A stretch of 64,000 nt of DNA from NCBI RefSeq assembly GCF_019336435.1, contig NZ_JAHWXQ010000001.1, positions 992,001 through 1,056,000 of the forward strand, read 5' to 3'. This DNA comes from Pontibacter populi. Its GTDB lineage: Bacteria > Bacteroidota > Bacteroidia > Cytophagales > Hymenobacteraceae. The notes below the pieces were generated by a model. That model ran no database searches, was not told the origin of the DNA, and saw nothing but the letters and a program-made list of their open reading frames with translations. Made by a program: the position numbers and the translations under genes. Below, piece by piece: positions 16,850-25,672 of the stretch; position 1 is the stretch's first letter, and every line of letters starts with the position of its first letter.

Positions 16850-17293
16850 CTATAGTTGTGATGATGGTTTTATAGTTAACCATTTTGCTGGCGCGAGCGT
16901 CCTCGCTCGTGACTTACTATGGCGTTGAGTCTCCTGACTCAATTGGCCCGATAGGGACGGGAATTGTCTGAATCAGGATTTACAGGATTAATAGATTTTC
17001 AGGACTGGCCTTATGCTATAGTTGGAGTTAATGTTTTATAGTTGCTGTTGGTCCAACCACCCCCAGTCCCTCCTTGTCCAAGGCGGGGAGCTTTAAGCCT
17101 TTGCTATAGTTTGCCCCGTAGTATTATAGTTGCGGGTTTAACCCACCCCTGCCCCTCCCGAGAGGGGAGTTTCTGCTGTTGCTATAGTAGAGGCTATCAG
17201 TTTTATAGTTAACACTTTAACACCCTTTAGTCCCCTCAAGGAGACAATTGCTGGCTTTACTAGTTTCTAAACTATAGTTCCATAGTTACACAC
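16850..17293 (+). repeat. Repeat island 1, upstream modules
   Basis: A gene-free stretch made of short repeat modules separated by TATAGTT/AACTATA sites. Module A (16887-16960) has hairpin CGAGCG/CGCTCG and ends GGCCCGATAGGGAC. Module B (about 16965-17000) is CTGAATCAGGATTTACAGG. Module C (17051-17099) is TCCAACCACCCCC...GGCGGGGAGCTTTA. Module D (17140-17180) is ACCCACCCCTGCCCCTCCCG plus AGAGGGGA. Module E (17218-17248) is a diverged CACCCCT...GGGGACT type. Counterparts are at 36900-37130 (inverted) and 57890-58260. No coding potential is seen. Confidence 0.8.
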
Positions 17294-17294
17294 C

Positions 17295-17586
17295 ACGAGC
17301 AGGGCAGGTTTACCTGTTCCTACGAAAATATCCTCACGATCAATCTCGAAGCTTCCCTATTCAACCTATAGATGCTGGTTGCTATGCGAAACTTCACAGT
17401 CTTTGGGTTGAGCGCCTTTGACTTGTTGCGGTGGCGCAGCCAACCCGAGGCACGAGGGTAGCAAGAAGGCAGCAGCGCAATGCCCGAAGACGGGGCCTCC
17501 CGGCCGTGAGGGCACCAAAGCTGGTTTGAAACGATAGGTTACTAGAGCTCTCAGGATTGAAAGTGGCTTGAAAGGATGGCTTGGCA
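17295..17586 (+). ncRNA. 292-bp repeated element F, copy 1 (candidate structured RNA)
   Basis: Shared with 36608-36899 (minus) and 58268-58562 (plus). Order of parts: hairpin around CAGGTTTACCTG; GATGCTGGTTGCTATGCGAA; the invariant CAGTCTTTGGGTTGAGCGCC (17397-17416); a variable segment with hairpin TGGC-gca-GCCA (17432-17442); an almost invariant 39-bp core starting GCCCGAAGACGGGGC (17482-17520), itself able to form two G/C hairpins; then GAGCTCTCAGGATTGAAAGT. The stem changes in a compensated way between copies. No reading frame is kept in all three, so RNA or a mobile repeat fits better than protein. Confidence 0.55.
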
Positions 17587-17662
17587 TAAGTTGCAACTAT
17601 AGCACATCAGACGCTAGTAGGAGCTGCGCACGCTGCTAGGTCTTCGTCAACTATAAGACATA

Positions 17663-17692
17663 TAAGATCCCTCAGTTTCACTCGGGATGACA
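17663..17692 (+). repeat. REP-like fragment after element F copy 1
   Basis: AGATCCCTCAGTTTCACTCG plus GGATGACA resembles one arm of the REP-like elements at 8325 and 10070. Elements F copies 2 and 3 are followed by a related arm (36530-36570, 58611-58643), so it seems to be part of the island. Confidence 0.5.
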
Positions 17693-17786
17693 GTAAAGCT
17701 TTACGGCACTATTCCAACCTCCCCTCTGTTACGAAAGCTAAAACTATACTAACTTGCGCTGCAATTTCAGAAAACACTATAACCCT

Positions 17787-19229
17787 GTGAGATCCACAAC
17801 CTTTATAGCAACACTGTTGCTAACAGTTATACTTTATTTAACAGGCTGTACCAGCACGTCTAAACTGCAAACCGAAGCACCGGTTGCTACAGCATCTGCG
17901 GTTCCGGTTTACCAACCAAAGCTATCTTCTATAACTATACCTGTAAGTGTGCAGGTGGCTACCCTGGAAGAAATGCTGAACCGGCAATTTGCGGGCGTAC
18001 TCTACAACGATACCAACCTGGATGATGACGATGTAGCGGTAACCGTGAGCAAAAATGGCCGCATGAGCATCCGGGCTGATAAGGATAAGATTTACTTTAG
18101 TGTGCCGCTTAACATTTATGCCAAAGGCCGCTGGAAATGGGATCCTTGTAAACTTTGCCCGGCCATTGATAAGACTGAAGACACCCGATTTGATATGGTG
18201 ATCAATACAGAAAGCAAAATCGGGCTGACAGAAGACTATAAACTAAAGACCACCACTACCGGCGATTTTGAATGGGGCAATACCAAACCTGTGCTGGAAT
18301 TGGGTCCGCTGAAAATTGGGCTGGCGCGTTTTGTGGAGCCAGCACTTCGTAAGCAGATGGCAACGCTGACCAAACAACTGGATGCGGAGCTGCAGAAGCA
18401 TATCGAAGTTAAGAAATATGTACAGCAGGCCTGGAATATGCTGCAGGAGCCTGTTAAAGTAAACGACGACATGAACGCCTGGCTGCAGGTGTTGCCGCAG
18501 GATGTGCGCGTTACACCGCTTCAGGCCCGCAACGGCACACTGGCAATGCGCATTGGTATTACCTCGTACATCAATGTTACCACCGACGGAAAGCCAAAAG
18601 CACAATCTCTGAAGAAATTACCAAACCTGGTATTGGATACCAAACTAACCGATAACATACAGGTTGGCCTTACGGCAGATATACCATACACACAGGCCAG
18701 CAAAATGCTGCAGCAGCAGATAGCTAACCAGACCTATAAGTTTGATGACGGCAAAAGCCAGCTGACTGTGAAAGATGCAACTATAAGCCCGGGCGGCGAC
18801 CAACTGGTACTGATGCTGGATGTGGATGGCAAAACAAAGGCGGGCTTGTTTACAAAAAAGATCGTGGGCAAGGTATACCTTCGCGGCACCCCGTATTACG
18901 ATGCAGCTACCTCTTCTATAAAAGTGCGTGATGTAGATTATACCCTCGAAACGAAAGACAAGCTACTGAACACGGCCAGCTGGTTAGCTAAGAATAAGTT
19001 TAAAGATATGATTCAGCAGCAGGTAAACATTCCTGTGAAAGACCAGCTAACCGATGCACATAAGTCTCTGCAGCAGGCACTGGATAAGCAGGGCCGCGTG
19101 CATGAGTCGGTGATGCTGAAAGGAAAGATACAAACTATAGAACCGGACAATATTTACCTTACCCCTACTGCTATCCGCGCGGTAATAACTGCCAAAGGCA
19201 ATCTTACCGCAACTATAGACAAACTATAA
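17787..19229 (+). CDS. DUF4403 family lipoprotein
   Basis: Envelope lipoprotein of about 480 aa. Signal peptide STTFIATLLLTVILYLTGC gives a lipobox cysteine. GTG at 17787 is preferred to the upstream TTG (17754), because the latter would add an 11-residue polar tail before the signal. The body shows family features: SITIPVSVQVATLEEMLNRQ followed by GVLYNDTNLDDDDVAVTVSK near the N-terminus, and two similar lipid-binding-like halves (DIPYTQASKMLQQQIANQ, VNIPVKDQLTDAHKSLQQAL). Function is unknown. The reading frame ends AAACTATAA, a motif-supplied stop codon. Confidence 0.85.
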   Translation: MRSTTFIATLLLTVILYLTGCTSTSKLQTEAPVATASAVPVYQPKLSSITIPVSVQVATLEEMLNRQFAGVLYNDTNLDDDDVAVTVSKNGRMSIRADKDKIYFSVPLNIYAKGRWKWDPCKLCPAIDKTEDTRFDMVINTESKIGLTEDYKLKTTTTGDFEWGNTKPVLELGPLKIGLARFVEPALRKQMATLTKQLDAELQKHIEVKKYVQQAWNMLQEPVKVNDDMNAWLQVLPQDVRVTPLQARNGTLAMRIGITSYINVTTDGKPKAQSLKKLPNLVLDTKLTDNIQVGLTADIPYTQASKMLQQQIANQTYKFDDGKSQLTVKDATISPGGDQLVLMLDVDGKTKAGLFTKKIVGKVYLRGTPYYDAATSSIKVRDVDYTLETKDKLLNTASWLAKNKFKDMIQQQVNIPVKDQLTDAHKSLQQALDKQGRVHESVMLKGKIQTIEPDNIYLTPTAIRAVITAKGNLTATIDKL

Positions 19230-19242
19230 GTAAAAGGCTATC

Positions 19243-19283
19243 AAACTATAAACGGTGACCAGACAGGTGGCCGTTTATAGTTT
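19243..19283. terminator. Bidirectional terminator built from two AACTATA half-sites
   Basis: AAACTATAAACGG (19243-19255) and CCGTTTATAGTTT (19271-19283) are perfect 13-bp inverted repeats. It lies between convergent genes, and the right arm contains the stop codon of the minus-strand gene (19275-19277). Confidence 0.75.
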
Positions 19284-20030
19284 ACGGATAGGCGTTGGAC
19301 TGTTAAAGACTGCTGCAGGCACTTGCTTTGGAGTTGCAATGTTTTCTAGCGTAAAGTCACTCTCGGGGTTGCTGCGATCCGATGCCAGCCTTATAGTTCC
19401 ATAGTTATCGTAATCCGACCAACGGCGCATGAAGGTGGGCTTTTTATCGTTAAAATTTTTGTAATACGCCCACTGCGTGACCAGACCTGATTTTTTATCT
19501 ATCCACAGGTGGTACTTATTTTCCGGAGTCAGGCCAACATGGTCAAAGGTCATTTCAAGCATATCTGCTGTTGCACCATCCATAGTTTTGTCTTCGCCAA
19601 TGTACTTCAGGTTTACACCGGGGTCCTGTAGTTTAAAAGGCATTACCAGCCAGTAAGAATTATTTATCCAGGCAGCATAGACCTGATCCAGCAATTTGCG
19701 TTTTTCTTCCCCGTTCTGCAGCTCCTTGCCGTCAACATATACTTTCCCGTCTTTTGTATCAGTGCTGATAATAGCAACCAGGCTGTCTTTTTCCCACCGG
19801 AACCGATCGGCCTTTTTGTCCCAGACCTGGTACTGGTCTCTAAAGCTCCAGGCTATAAAGCGTGCATTGTCCCAGCCTCGTTTGCCACCCATGTTTTTTA
19901 ACGTTCGTTGCGCCACTGCCCGCGCTTTTGCATCCTGACCCAGCGCTGTAACCGGGCCAACCACAGCTGCCAACAACAATAAAAACGCCAGCAGCCCTGC
20001 TGCACCAAAAGTAAATTTGTGCTTATCCAT
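19275..20030 (-). CDS. Secreted LolA-like protein of unknown function, 251 aa
   Basis: Signal peptide (LLAFLLLLAAVVGPVTALG) followed by a soluble domain whose pattern (AQRTLKNMGGKRGWDNARFI, YQVWDKKADRFRWEKDSLVA, LWIDKKSGLVTQWAYYKNF) looks like the LolA/LolB-type half-barrel seen in many Bacteroidota periplasmic proteins. There is no catalytic motif. Its stop codon is inside the shared terminator hairpin. The yihY gene is divergent, 135 bp upstream. The fold assignment is from pattern resemblance only. Confidence 0.7.
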   Translation of the reverse strand: MDKHKFTFGAAGLLAFLLLLAAVVGPVTALGQDAKARAVAQRTLKNMGGKRGWDNARFIAWSFRDQYQVWDKKADRFRWEKDSLVAIISTDTKDGKVYVDGKELQNGEEKRKLLDQVYAAWINNSYWLVMPFKLQDPGVNLKYIGEDKTMDGATADMLEMTFDHVGLTPENKYHLWIDKKSGLVTQWAYYKNFNDKKPTFMRRWSDYDNYGTIRLASDRSNPESDFTLENIATPKQVPAAVFNSPTPIRKL

Positions 20031-20165
20031 GTTATAACCGGTTTATAGTTTGATTTTTATACGTTCAGGAAACGTAAATTGCCACATATGTAAGTGTTTA
20101 TAGCTAAATCCAACTATCATATCTGGCAAGACGTAATCAAAACCCACAACAAAGGCATAAAACGA

Positions 20166-21128
20166 ATGGCTACTTATACTTTTAAAGATATATTTTCTCT
20201 TCTTAAATCTTCGGTTTCGGAATTTCTGGATAACGAATCGTTGCGACTGGCGGCAGCGCTGGCTTTTAATGCTATTTTCTCGATTCCACCCCTGCTCCTG
20301 ATCATTATAAAAGCGGCAGGTTTTTTTCTTGGGGAGGCAGCTATCTCCGGCGAACTTTCAAACCAGATATCATCCGCAATTGGCCCCGAAGCAGCTAAAG
20401 AAGTAGAAGCTATTGTTCAGAATGCGAGCTTAAGCGAAAGCGGATGGGCCCTCTGGGTTGGTATCGGCACGTTGCTGTTTGCAGGCACTACCTTTTTTGT
20501 AACACTGCAACAATCACTGAACACGGTCTGGAACCTGAAAGTGAAGGCTACGAATGGCATTATGCGCATGGTAAAAGAGCGTATCTTTTCGTTCGGCATT
20601 ATTCTTAGCATTGCCTTGCTGATGCTTTTCTCGCTGGTGATGAGTGCGGCTATCTCTATTTTAAGCGGCTATATATCTGACATGATGCCCGGCATAGGTG
20701 TCTGGCTTATCAAACTCATCGATTTTATAGTTTCTGTAGGGCTGATCTCCCTGCTGTTCACCCTGATTTTCAAATACCTGCCTGATGGTATCATTCGCTG
20801 GAAAGACACGTTGATCGGTGCCGTTGTAACGGCTTTGTTGTTTGGCTTGGGTAAGTTCCTGATCAGCTGGTATATCGGCACTTCAGACCCGGGTTCGGCT
20901 TACGGGGCAGCAGGCTCTATTATCGTTATCCTTGTCTGGATCTATTATTCGTCGATGATCGTGTTTTACGGCGCTGAATTTACCCAGCAATACGCTGAGC
21001 GCTACGGTCAGCATATCCGCCCAAAACCACACGCCGTTTTTGTGCGCATTGTCGAAGAAACATCCGATAAAGCTGATAAAGCCAGCGGCAGACCAAAACC
21101 AGAAGGCAGGTATAATAAGAATCCGTAA
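20166..21128 (+). CDS. YihY/BrkB family membrane protein
   Basis: Inner-membrane protein of the YihY (formerly RNase BN/BrkB) family, of unclear role. From ATG 20166 it has 320 aa; the GTG start 72 bp upstream is unlikely. Features: LRLAAALAFNAIFSIPPLLL at the first helix, GTTFFVTLQQSLNTVWNLK, five to six helices, and the conserved DPGSAYGAAGSIIVILVWIY YSSMIVFYGAEFTQQYA near the C-terminus, split here for readability. A hydrophilic, lysine-rich tail follows. A good terminator lies at 21132. Confidence 0.92.
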   Translation: MATYTFKDIFSLLKSSVSEFLDNESLRLAAALAFNAIFSIPPLLLIIIKAAGFFLGEAAISGELSNQISSAIGPEAAKEVEAIVQNASLSESGWALWVGIGTLLFAGTTFFVTLQQSLNTVWNLKVKATNGIMRMVKERIFSFGIILSIALLMLFSLVMSAAISILSGYISDMMPGIGVWLIKLIDFIVSVGLISLLFTLIFKYLPDGIIRWKDTLIGAVVTALLFGLGKFLISWYIGTSDPGSAYGAAGSIIVILVWIYYSSMIVFYGAEFTQQYAERYGQHIRPKPHAVFVRIVEETSDKADKASGRPKPEGRYNKNP

Positions 21129-21131
21129 GTT

Positions 21132-21163
21132 AAAAGGGCCTGCTAAGTATAGCAGGCCCTTTT
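21132..21163 (+). terminator. Terminator of yihY, shared with the convergent gene
   Basis: AAAAGGGCCTGCTA, AGTA, TAGCAGGCCCTTTT, a 14-bp perfect stem. Confidence 0.85.
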
Positions 21164-21188
21164 AACTTCTATACTTTTATAAACAGTA

Positions 21189-22436
21189 TTAGAAAGCCAT
21201 TCCAAGCAAAACAGAAGAAATGTTATTCTTCTGAATAAATCCTATGCCTGCAGATAAGCCATGATTTCTTTCCTGACGAAGTTCCAACGAAAGTGATCTT
21301 TTACCGAAAGCTTCTGTCTTAATACCTAACCCGCCAATAAAGCCTAGTTCTATTTCTCTATAGTCTGGCATAATATCGAACTCATAGTTGTTTTCCTGTG
21401 CGCCAAACTTACCGTATCGCTTTACATTAGAGTCGGCACTTAATAAAAAGCCTGCTTGTGCACCCGCATTTATATAAGCTCTGAATTTACCTTTTGGCCA
21501 GGTATACCGGATCATGGCCGGCACTTTTATATGCTTTGCTTCCAGATAATAGTCGTAGGTATAGTATGAACCTCCGGCGTAATCTTTTTTGTATTTGCCC
21601 TCAACCCTGTATTGCTGATACATAACACCAGTGTAAAGGCTTAATTTATTGCTCAGTTTAGCGGCTGTGATATTAAAAGCAATACCTCCTGTTACATCTA
21701 ACGATGGGGTGATATCTCCTTTGGTTGCGTAGTCATCGACGCTCTGGCTTGAAGAGAATGTTGCATTTGTATATGTCCCCCCAACTATGATCAACTTCTC
21801 AACTTTCGTTTTCACGTCGTCTTCGGTTCTTGCAACCTGAACCTGTGCTGGAGCAATGCATGCATTATACTTATTTACCACCTTTATCATATCAGATTGC
21901 TCAAGCCGCGCCTTTTCAATCAATGGTTGTACTTCGGCACACGCATTAAGCACAGAGGTTAACATCCCAACATATGGCTTCAGTGTGACATTGTATATTT
22001 TACCGTTTCCTTTATCAACACGTCTGCTTTCCTGAATCAACTCATGTATGCGCCCATCATTTGTAGTTACAAAAAAGCGCTCTTTCACACCATCATGTTT
22101 CATAAAATATAAGGTGGCAGCCCCCTTTGCCAATACTTCCATAAAGTAAGTCTGACTTATCTTATCTGCACTTACAATAGTTATACTTTCATACTGCTTG
22201 TCATCAGCTAGACCATAACCTATAATTTGTGATGGGTTATAGACTATTGGCTGAGTATCATTACTTGTTTAAAAAGCAACCTGCAAAGCAGCATTAGAAT
22301 TTGTGCCTCGGTAATCTATCAGGCCATTTGTACGACTGCTGTCTGTAGTAAGAATATATCCTGGTTTAAAATTGGCTTGTGCTAAGGCCGAAACAGAGAA
22401 GGTCAATGTGAGAAGGGTAATGTAAAATTGTTTCAT
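21189..22436 (-). pseudogene. Outer-membrane beta-barrel-type protein gene interrupted by one stop codon
   Basis: A single frame runs from ATG at 22436 to the stop at 21189 (416 codons), broken only by TAA at 22269-22271. The first part encodes a good signal peptide (MKQFYITLLTLTFSVSALA) and QANFKPGYILTTDSSRTNG LIDYRG, the usual start of a Bacteroidota family. The frame continues in register after the stop (TQPIVYNPSQIIGYGLADDK) into the 317-aa remainder ending in a beta-barrel-like domain (GGLGIKTEAFG...LSLELRQERNHGLS). A lysine is expected at the stop position, so AAA to TAA is the simplest event. It could be a true pseudogene, a sequencing error or a recoded gene. Confidence 0.8.
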
Positions 22437-22519
22437 TAAAATTTAAAAAAATAATTGATTGTAAATTTAGGCGCGCAAGGTAGGCAAATGTTATTCCTAA
22501 TAAAATGACGATAAAACAG

Positions 22520-22555
22520 AAAAGCCTTTTTATATTACTATAAAAAGGCTTTTTG
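22520..22555 (-). terminator. Terminator of rlmN
   Basis: AAAAGCCTTTTTATA, TTAC, TATAAAAAGGCTTTTT: a long perfect stem just past the rlmN stop. Confidence 0.8.
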
Positions 22556-22576
22556 CTATATAGGTAAGGTGTATAC

Positions 22577-23650
22577 TTACACCGTCTGCTTCTCTTTTAC
22601 GGCCAATTGTCCGCAGGCTGCATCAATATCTTTACCACGACTACGGCGGACGTTTACCTGGCAACCACGATCTGCTAAGTAGTAAATAAAGTTCTGCAAA
22701 CGGTCGTCATCGGTATTCACGAAATCAGCGTTGGCAATCGGGTTATACTCTATCAGGTTGATCTTGCAAGGAATAATTTTTGAGAACTGCAGCAGTTCTT
22801 CAGCATCCTGCAGGGTATCGTTAAAGTTATCGAATACAATGTACTCGTATGTTACCTTGCGGCCTGTAACCTGGTGATAATGCTTCAGGGCATCTTTAAT
22901 GGCTTCAAGCGAGTTGGTCTCGTTTATTGGCATGATTTGGTTACGCTTCTCATCGTTAGCTGCGTGCAACGATAGAGCCAGGTTCGCCTTCACACCATCA
23001 TCAGCCATCTTCTTGATCATTTTGGCAATGCCCGCTGTACTTACCGTAATGCGGCGCGCGGCCATGCCCAGTCCATCGTGCGCAGTTATACGCTCAATGC
23101 TCTTCATCACGTTGGCATAGTTCAGCATTGGTTCGCCCATGCCCATATACACAATGTTGGTAAGTGGTTGCCCGTACTGGCGAAGGCTTTGCTCGTTTAT
23201 GCGCACTACCTGGTCATAGATTTCGGCAGCATCGAGGTTACGAACGCGGTCCATGTAGCCGGTAGCGCAGAATTTGCAGGTAAGTGAGCAACCCACCTGG
23301 CTACTCACGCAGGCTGTTTTGCGCTCATCATGCGGTATCAGTACGCCTTCTACAATGTTACTGTCGTATAGTTTGAACGCAGATTTTATAGTTCCGTCGT
23401 TGCTCAGCTGCTCTGTGGCAACCTGCACCGCATTAATAGCAAAGTGCTGCTCCAGCTTTTCGCGCAGGGCAAGGCTTACATTGTTCATCTCCGCAAACGA
23501 CTGGATAGAGTGCTTCCAGAGCCACTCATAGATCTGCTTGGCACGGAAAGGCTTCTCGCCCTGCTCTACCAACCAGGCCTTCAGGTCGTCCAGCGTAAGC
23601 TTACGGATGTCTTTTTTATTAAGAATCGGAATATCTGCGATCAACGTCAT
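22577..23650 (-). CDS. rlmN: 23S rRNA (adenine2503-C2)-methyltransferase / tRNA A37 methylase
   Basis: Radical-SAM enzyme that methylates C2 of A2503 in 23S rRNA and A37 in some tRNAs. At 357 aa it has the normal length. The [4Fe-4S] motif CSLTCKFC is at about residues 121-128, MGMGEPMLNY binds SAM, and the catalytic C-terminal cysteine is in DIDAACGQLA. The N-terminal helical accessory domain (LVEQGEKPFRAKQIYEWLWK) is present. A thioesterase gene ends 21 bp upstream, so co-transcription is likely. Confidence 0.97.
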   Translation of the reverse strand: MTLIADIPILNKKDIRKLTLDDLKAWLVEQGEKPFRAKQIYEWLWKHSIQSFAEMNNVSLALREKLEQHFAINAVQVATEQLSNDGTIKSAFKLYDSNIVEGVLIPHDERKTACVSSQVGCSLTCKFCATGYMDRVRNLDAAEIYDQVVRINEQSLRQYGQPLTNIVYMGMGEPMLNYANVMKSIERITAHDGLGMAARRITVSTAGIAKMIKKMADDGVKANLALSLHAANDEKRNQIMPINETNSLEAIKDALKHYHQVTGRKVTYEYIVFDNFNDTLQDAEELLQFSKIIPCKINLIEYNPIANADFVNTDDDRLQNFIYYLADRGCQVNVRRSRGKDIDAACGQLAVKEKQTV

Positions 23651-23671
23651 ACTGCAAAATTACAAAAATAC

Positions 23672-24100
23672 TTAGGCTTTAGTTTCAATTTTAGCCTTTA
23701 CTTCGTCGGGCAGTGTCATTAGTTTGCGCTCGTTGTAGTTAAAGCACAGCATTCCGGTTTTAGCGCGGGCTACTTCTTTGTCGTGCTGGTTGAGCACATT
23801 GTAGGTAATATCGAATCCATACTTACTGATGTCATCAAAAGCCAGGTGTATCGTTAGCACATCGCCGTAAAATCCTTCGCCCTTATACTCTATCGCCACA
23901 TCGGCCATAATCATACTTGCACCACCAATCTGCAATTCGCTCCATCCGAAGTGTCCCAACAGCTGCATACGGGCTTCGTGCAAAATAGAGAGAAGGGCAT
24001 CGTTGCCCAGGTGGTTGCCATAGTTCAGGTCGGTTACGCGTACCGGTATAGTTGCGGTAAAGTGTGTGCGTTCGGGTATCGTTACTTTTATGCGTGCCAT
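23672..24100 (-). CDS. Hotdog-fold acyl-CoA thioesterase
   Basis: 142-aa single hotdog domain of the 4-hydroxybenzoyl-CoA thioesterase/YbgC type. The N-terminal PVRVTDLNYGNHLGNDALLS holds the DxxxxxHxxN-like active-site loop, with the catalytic Asp followed by YGNHLGN. The segments IEYKGEGFYGDVLTIHLAF and VARAKTGMLCFNYNERKLM are typical strands. Substrate cannot be told from sequence. It lies directly upstream of rlmN on the same strand. Confidence 0.85.
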   Translation of the reverse strand: MARIKVTIPERTHFTATIPVRVTDLNYGNHLGNDALLSILHEARMQLLGHFGWSELQIGGASMIMADVAIEYKGEGFYGDVLTIHLAFDDISKYGFDITYNVLNQHDKEVARAKTGMLCFNYNERKLMTLPDEVKAKIETKA

Positions 24101-24306
24101 TTTAAGTGGTAATGAAGGGATACTCCCTGTTTCAGATGATTATTTTATCGGGGTACAAGTTGTAAAGATGAGGGGATAAGAGGAATTTTGCGTCAATTTA
24201 ATGCTGAAACTTCAGGATACCTGCGTACTGGCTCCTGTATCAGCAGATTATAAACTATAAGATCAGCTCAATCTGTAAAATCTTGTGAATCACTGTCCAC
24301 TATTAG

Positions 24307-24337
24307 TTGCAGACAGTCACCGGATAGGTTACATTTG
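24307..24337 (+). promoter_or_regulatory. Promoter of mnmD
   Basis: TTG at 24307-24309, a 20-base spacer and TACATTTG at 24330-24337: an exact Bacteroidota-type promoter, with a predicted leader of about 12 nt before ATG 24356. The rest of the gap 24101-24355 shows nothing recognisable. Confidence 0.6.
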
Positions 24338-24355
24338 TAGCTTACCTCAAAAATC

Positions 24356-25033
24356 ATGCACCTCGAAATCCGGCAGACGAAAGACGGCTCCAACACTTTG
24401 TATGTACCTGAACTTAACGAGCACTACCACTCGGTGCACGGCGCGTTGCAGGAGTCGCAGCATGTGTTTATAAAGCACGGCCTGGAGTATGCCCTGGAAC
24501 AGAAACGCGATGTAAAAATACTGGAAGTTGGTTTTGGCACCGGCCTTAATGCTATCCTGACCCTGCCTTTTGCCCTGGCCCAGCAGGCGTTCATCCAGTA
24601 CGATACCCTCGAAAAATACCCGCTTACAGCCGAAGTAGTGGAGCAACTACACTTTGAGCAGTTTATTCTTAACCCGGAGCTGCTGGACTACTTTAAAAAG
24701 ATGCACGCTGCTCCCTGGAACGTGCCTGCAGACCTGAGCCCGTATTTTACGCTGCAAAAGATCCACGAAACGCTGGAGGAGTTCTCCCCGCCGGATGCTT
24801 ACTACGATGTGATCTACTTCGATGCGTTTGCACCCGAAAAACAGCCGGAACTATGGACAGCAGAAGTGTTTGCCAAACTATACAAAGCAGTGCGCCCCGG
24901 CGGCGTGCTGGTTACCTACTGTGCCAAAGGTGCCTTTAAGCGCAACCTGAAAGCGGCAGGATTTACAGTGGAAGCGCTGCCCGGCCCTCCCGGAAAACGC
25001 GAAATGACACGCGGCACGCGACCTGTACTATAG
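24356..25033 (+). CDS. mnmD: tRNA U34 (5-methylaminomethyl-2-thiouridine)-forming methyltransferase
   Basis: SAM-dependent methyltransferase that completes mnm5s2U34 in tRNA wobble positions. It corresponds to the methyltransferase half of MnmC without the FAD oxidase half (225 aa). Signatures: LEVGFGTGLNAI near residue 60 (SAM loop), YDVIYFDAFAPEKQPELWT near 143, RPGGVLVTYCAKGAFKRNL near 178 and PGPPGKREMTRG at the C-terminus. The stop codon is part of an ACTATAG string. Bacteroidota commonly carry this stand-alone form. Confidence 0.92.
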   Translation: MHLEIRQTKDGSNTLYVPELNEHYHSVHGALQESQHVFIKHGLEYALEQKRDVKILEVGFGTGLNAILTLPFALAQQAFIQYDTLEKYPLTAEVVEQLHFEQFILNPELLDYFKKMHAAPWNVPADLSPYFTLQKIHETLEEFSPPDAYYDVIYFDAFAPEKQPELWTAEVFAKLYKAVRPGGVLVTYCAKGAFKRNLKAAGFTVEALPGPPGKREMTRGTRPVL

Positions 25034-25194
25034 TTTATTTCTGCCTGCATATCAGTTAATTACACTTCCACAAAGTATAACTATAGCTGTAACAGCCTTG
25101 CATTTATACTTTTATTTGGCAAGTGAACTTTAACTTTCCGGATATTGTAGTATTTTGCATTAGCTTGAAATATCCTTTACCCTATCGTTTACAA

Positions 25195-25536
25195 ATGAAG
25201 AAATTATTTACTAAAGCAATAAGCCCGATCAAGGCAATTGGCCGTGGCGTTGTAAAACCGTTCCAGTCGAAGTACGAAGTGGTTTGCACTACCTACCAGG
25301 TGATACCGGGCCTGCCGGTTAGCAAAAACGAGCAGACGCACGCCTTTGAGCGCGGTGCTTCCTTACAGGCAAGAGATTTTTATACCAAAGTGGTATCTTC
25401 TGACATGACCAAAACTATGGCCCCTGTGGAAGTAAAACTGCGCAAAATTTACCTGAGCGGTAAAACGATAGAGCAGGCAGAGTTTGGCCCCGTACAACAC
25501 CTGAAAAGCCTGAACGCAGGTAAGAAAAAGAAATAA
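25195..25536 (+). CDS. Hypothetical small basic protein, 113 aa
   Basis: Start at ATG 25195 (MKKLFTKAISPIKAIGRGVV). An upstream ATG at 25123 would add 24 unrelated residues. It has no signal peptide or helix, has a lysine-rich end (LNAGKKKK), and contains no domain I recognise. A clear terminator follows, which supports a real transcription unit. Confidence 0.6.
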   Translation: MKKLFTKAISPIKAIGRGVVKPFQSKYEVVCTTYQVIPGLPVSKNEQTHAFERGASLQARDFYTKVVSSDMTKTMAPVEVKLRKIYLSGKTIEQAEFGPVQHLKSLNAGKKKK

Positions 25537-25555
25537 CAGCTTCGGCTATAGTTAT

Positions 25556-25593
25556 AAAAGCCCTCCTGACATAAACTGTCGGGAGGGCTTTTT
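25556..25593 (+). terminator. Terminator of the 113-aa gene
   Basis: AAAAGCCCTCCTGACA, TAAAC, TGTCGGGAGGGCTTTTT, a 16-bp stem with a single mismatch-free core. Confidence 0.9.
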
Positions 25594-25672
25594 GAGTTTA
25601 GTTGTATGAGGTAATATTAACTACGGTTAACTAAATGCGTAATGCTGCATTATATACCCGTAATACAATACA

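Noticed and set aside
17366-17596. Reading frame on the minus strand with LVPSRPGGPVFGH, also readable in copy 2 as LVPSWPGGPVFGH
   Set aside because: The frame is shared only because the DNA core of element F is conserved; in copy 3 the same frame is cut by TAG just upstream, and outside the core the amino acids do not agree.
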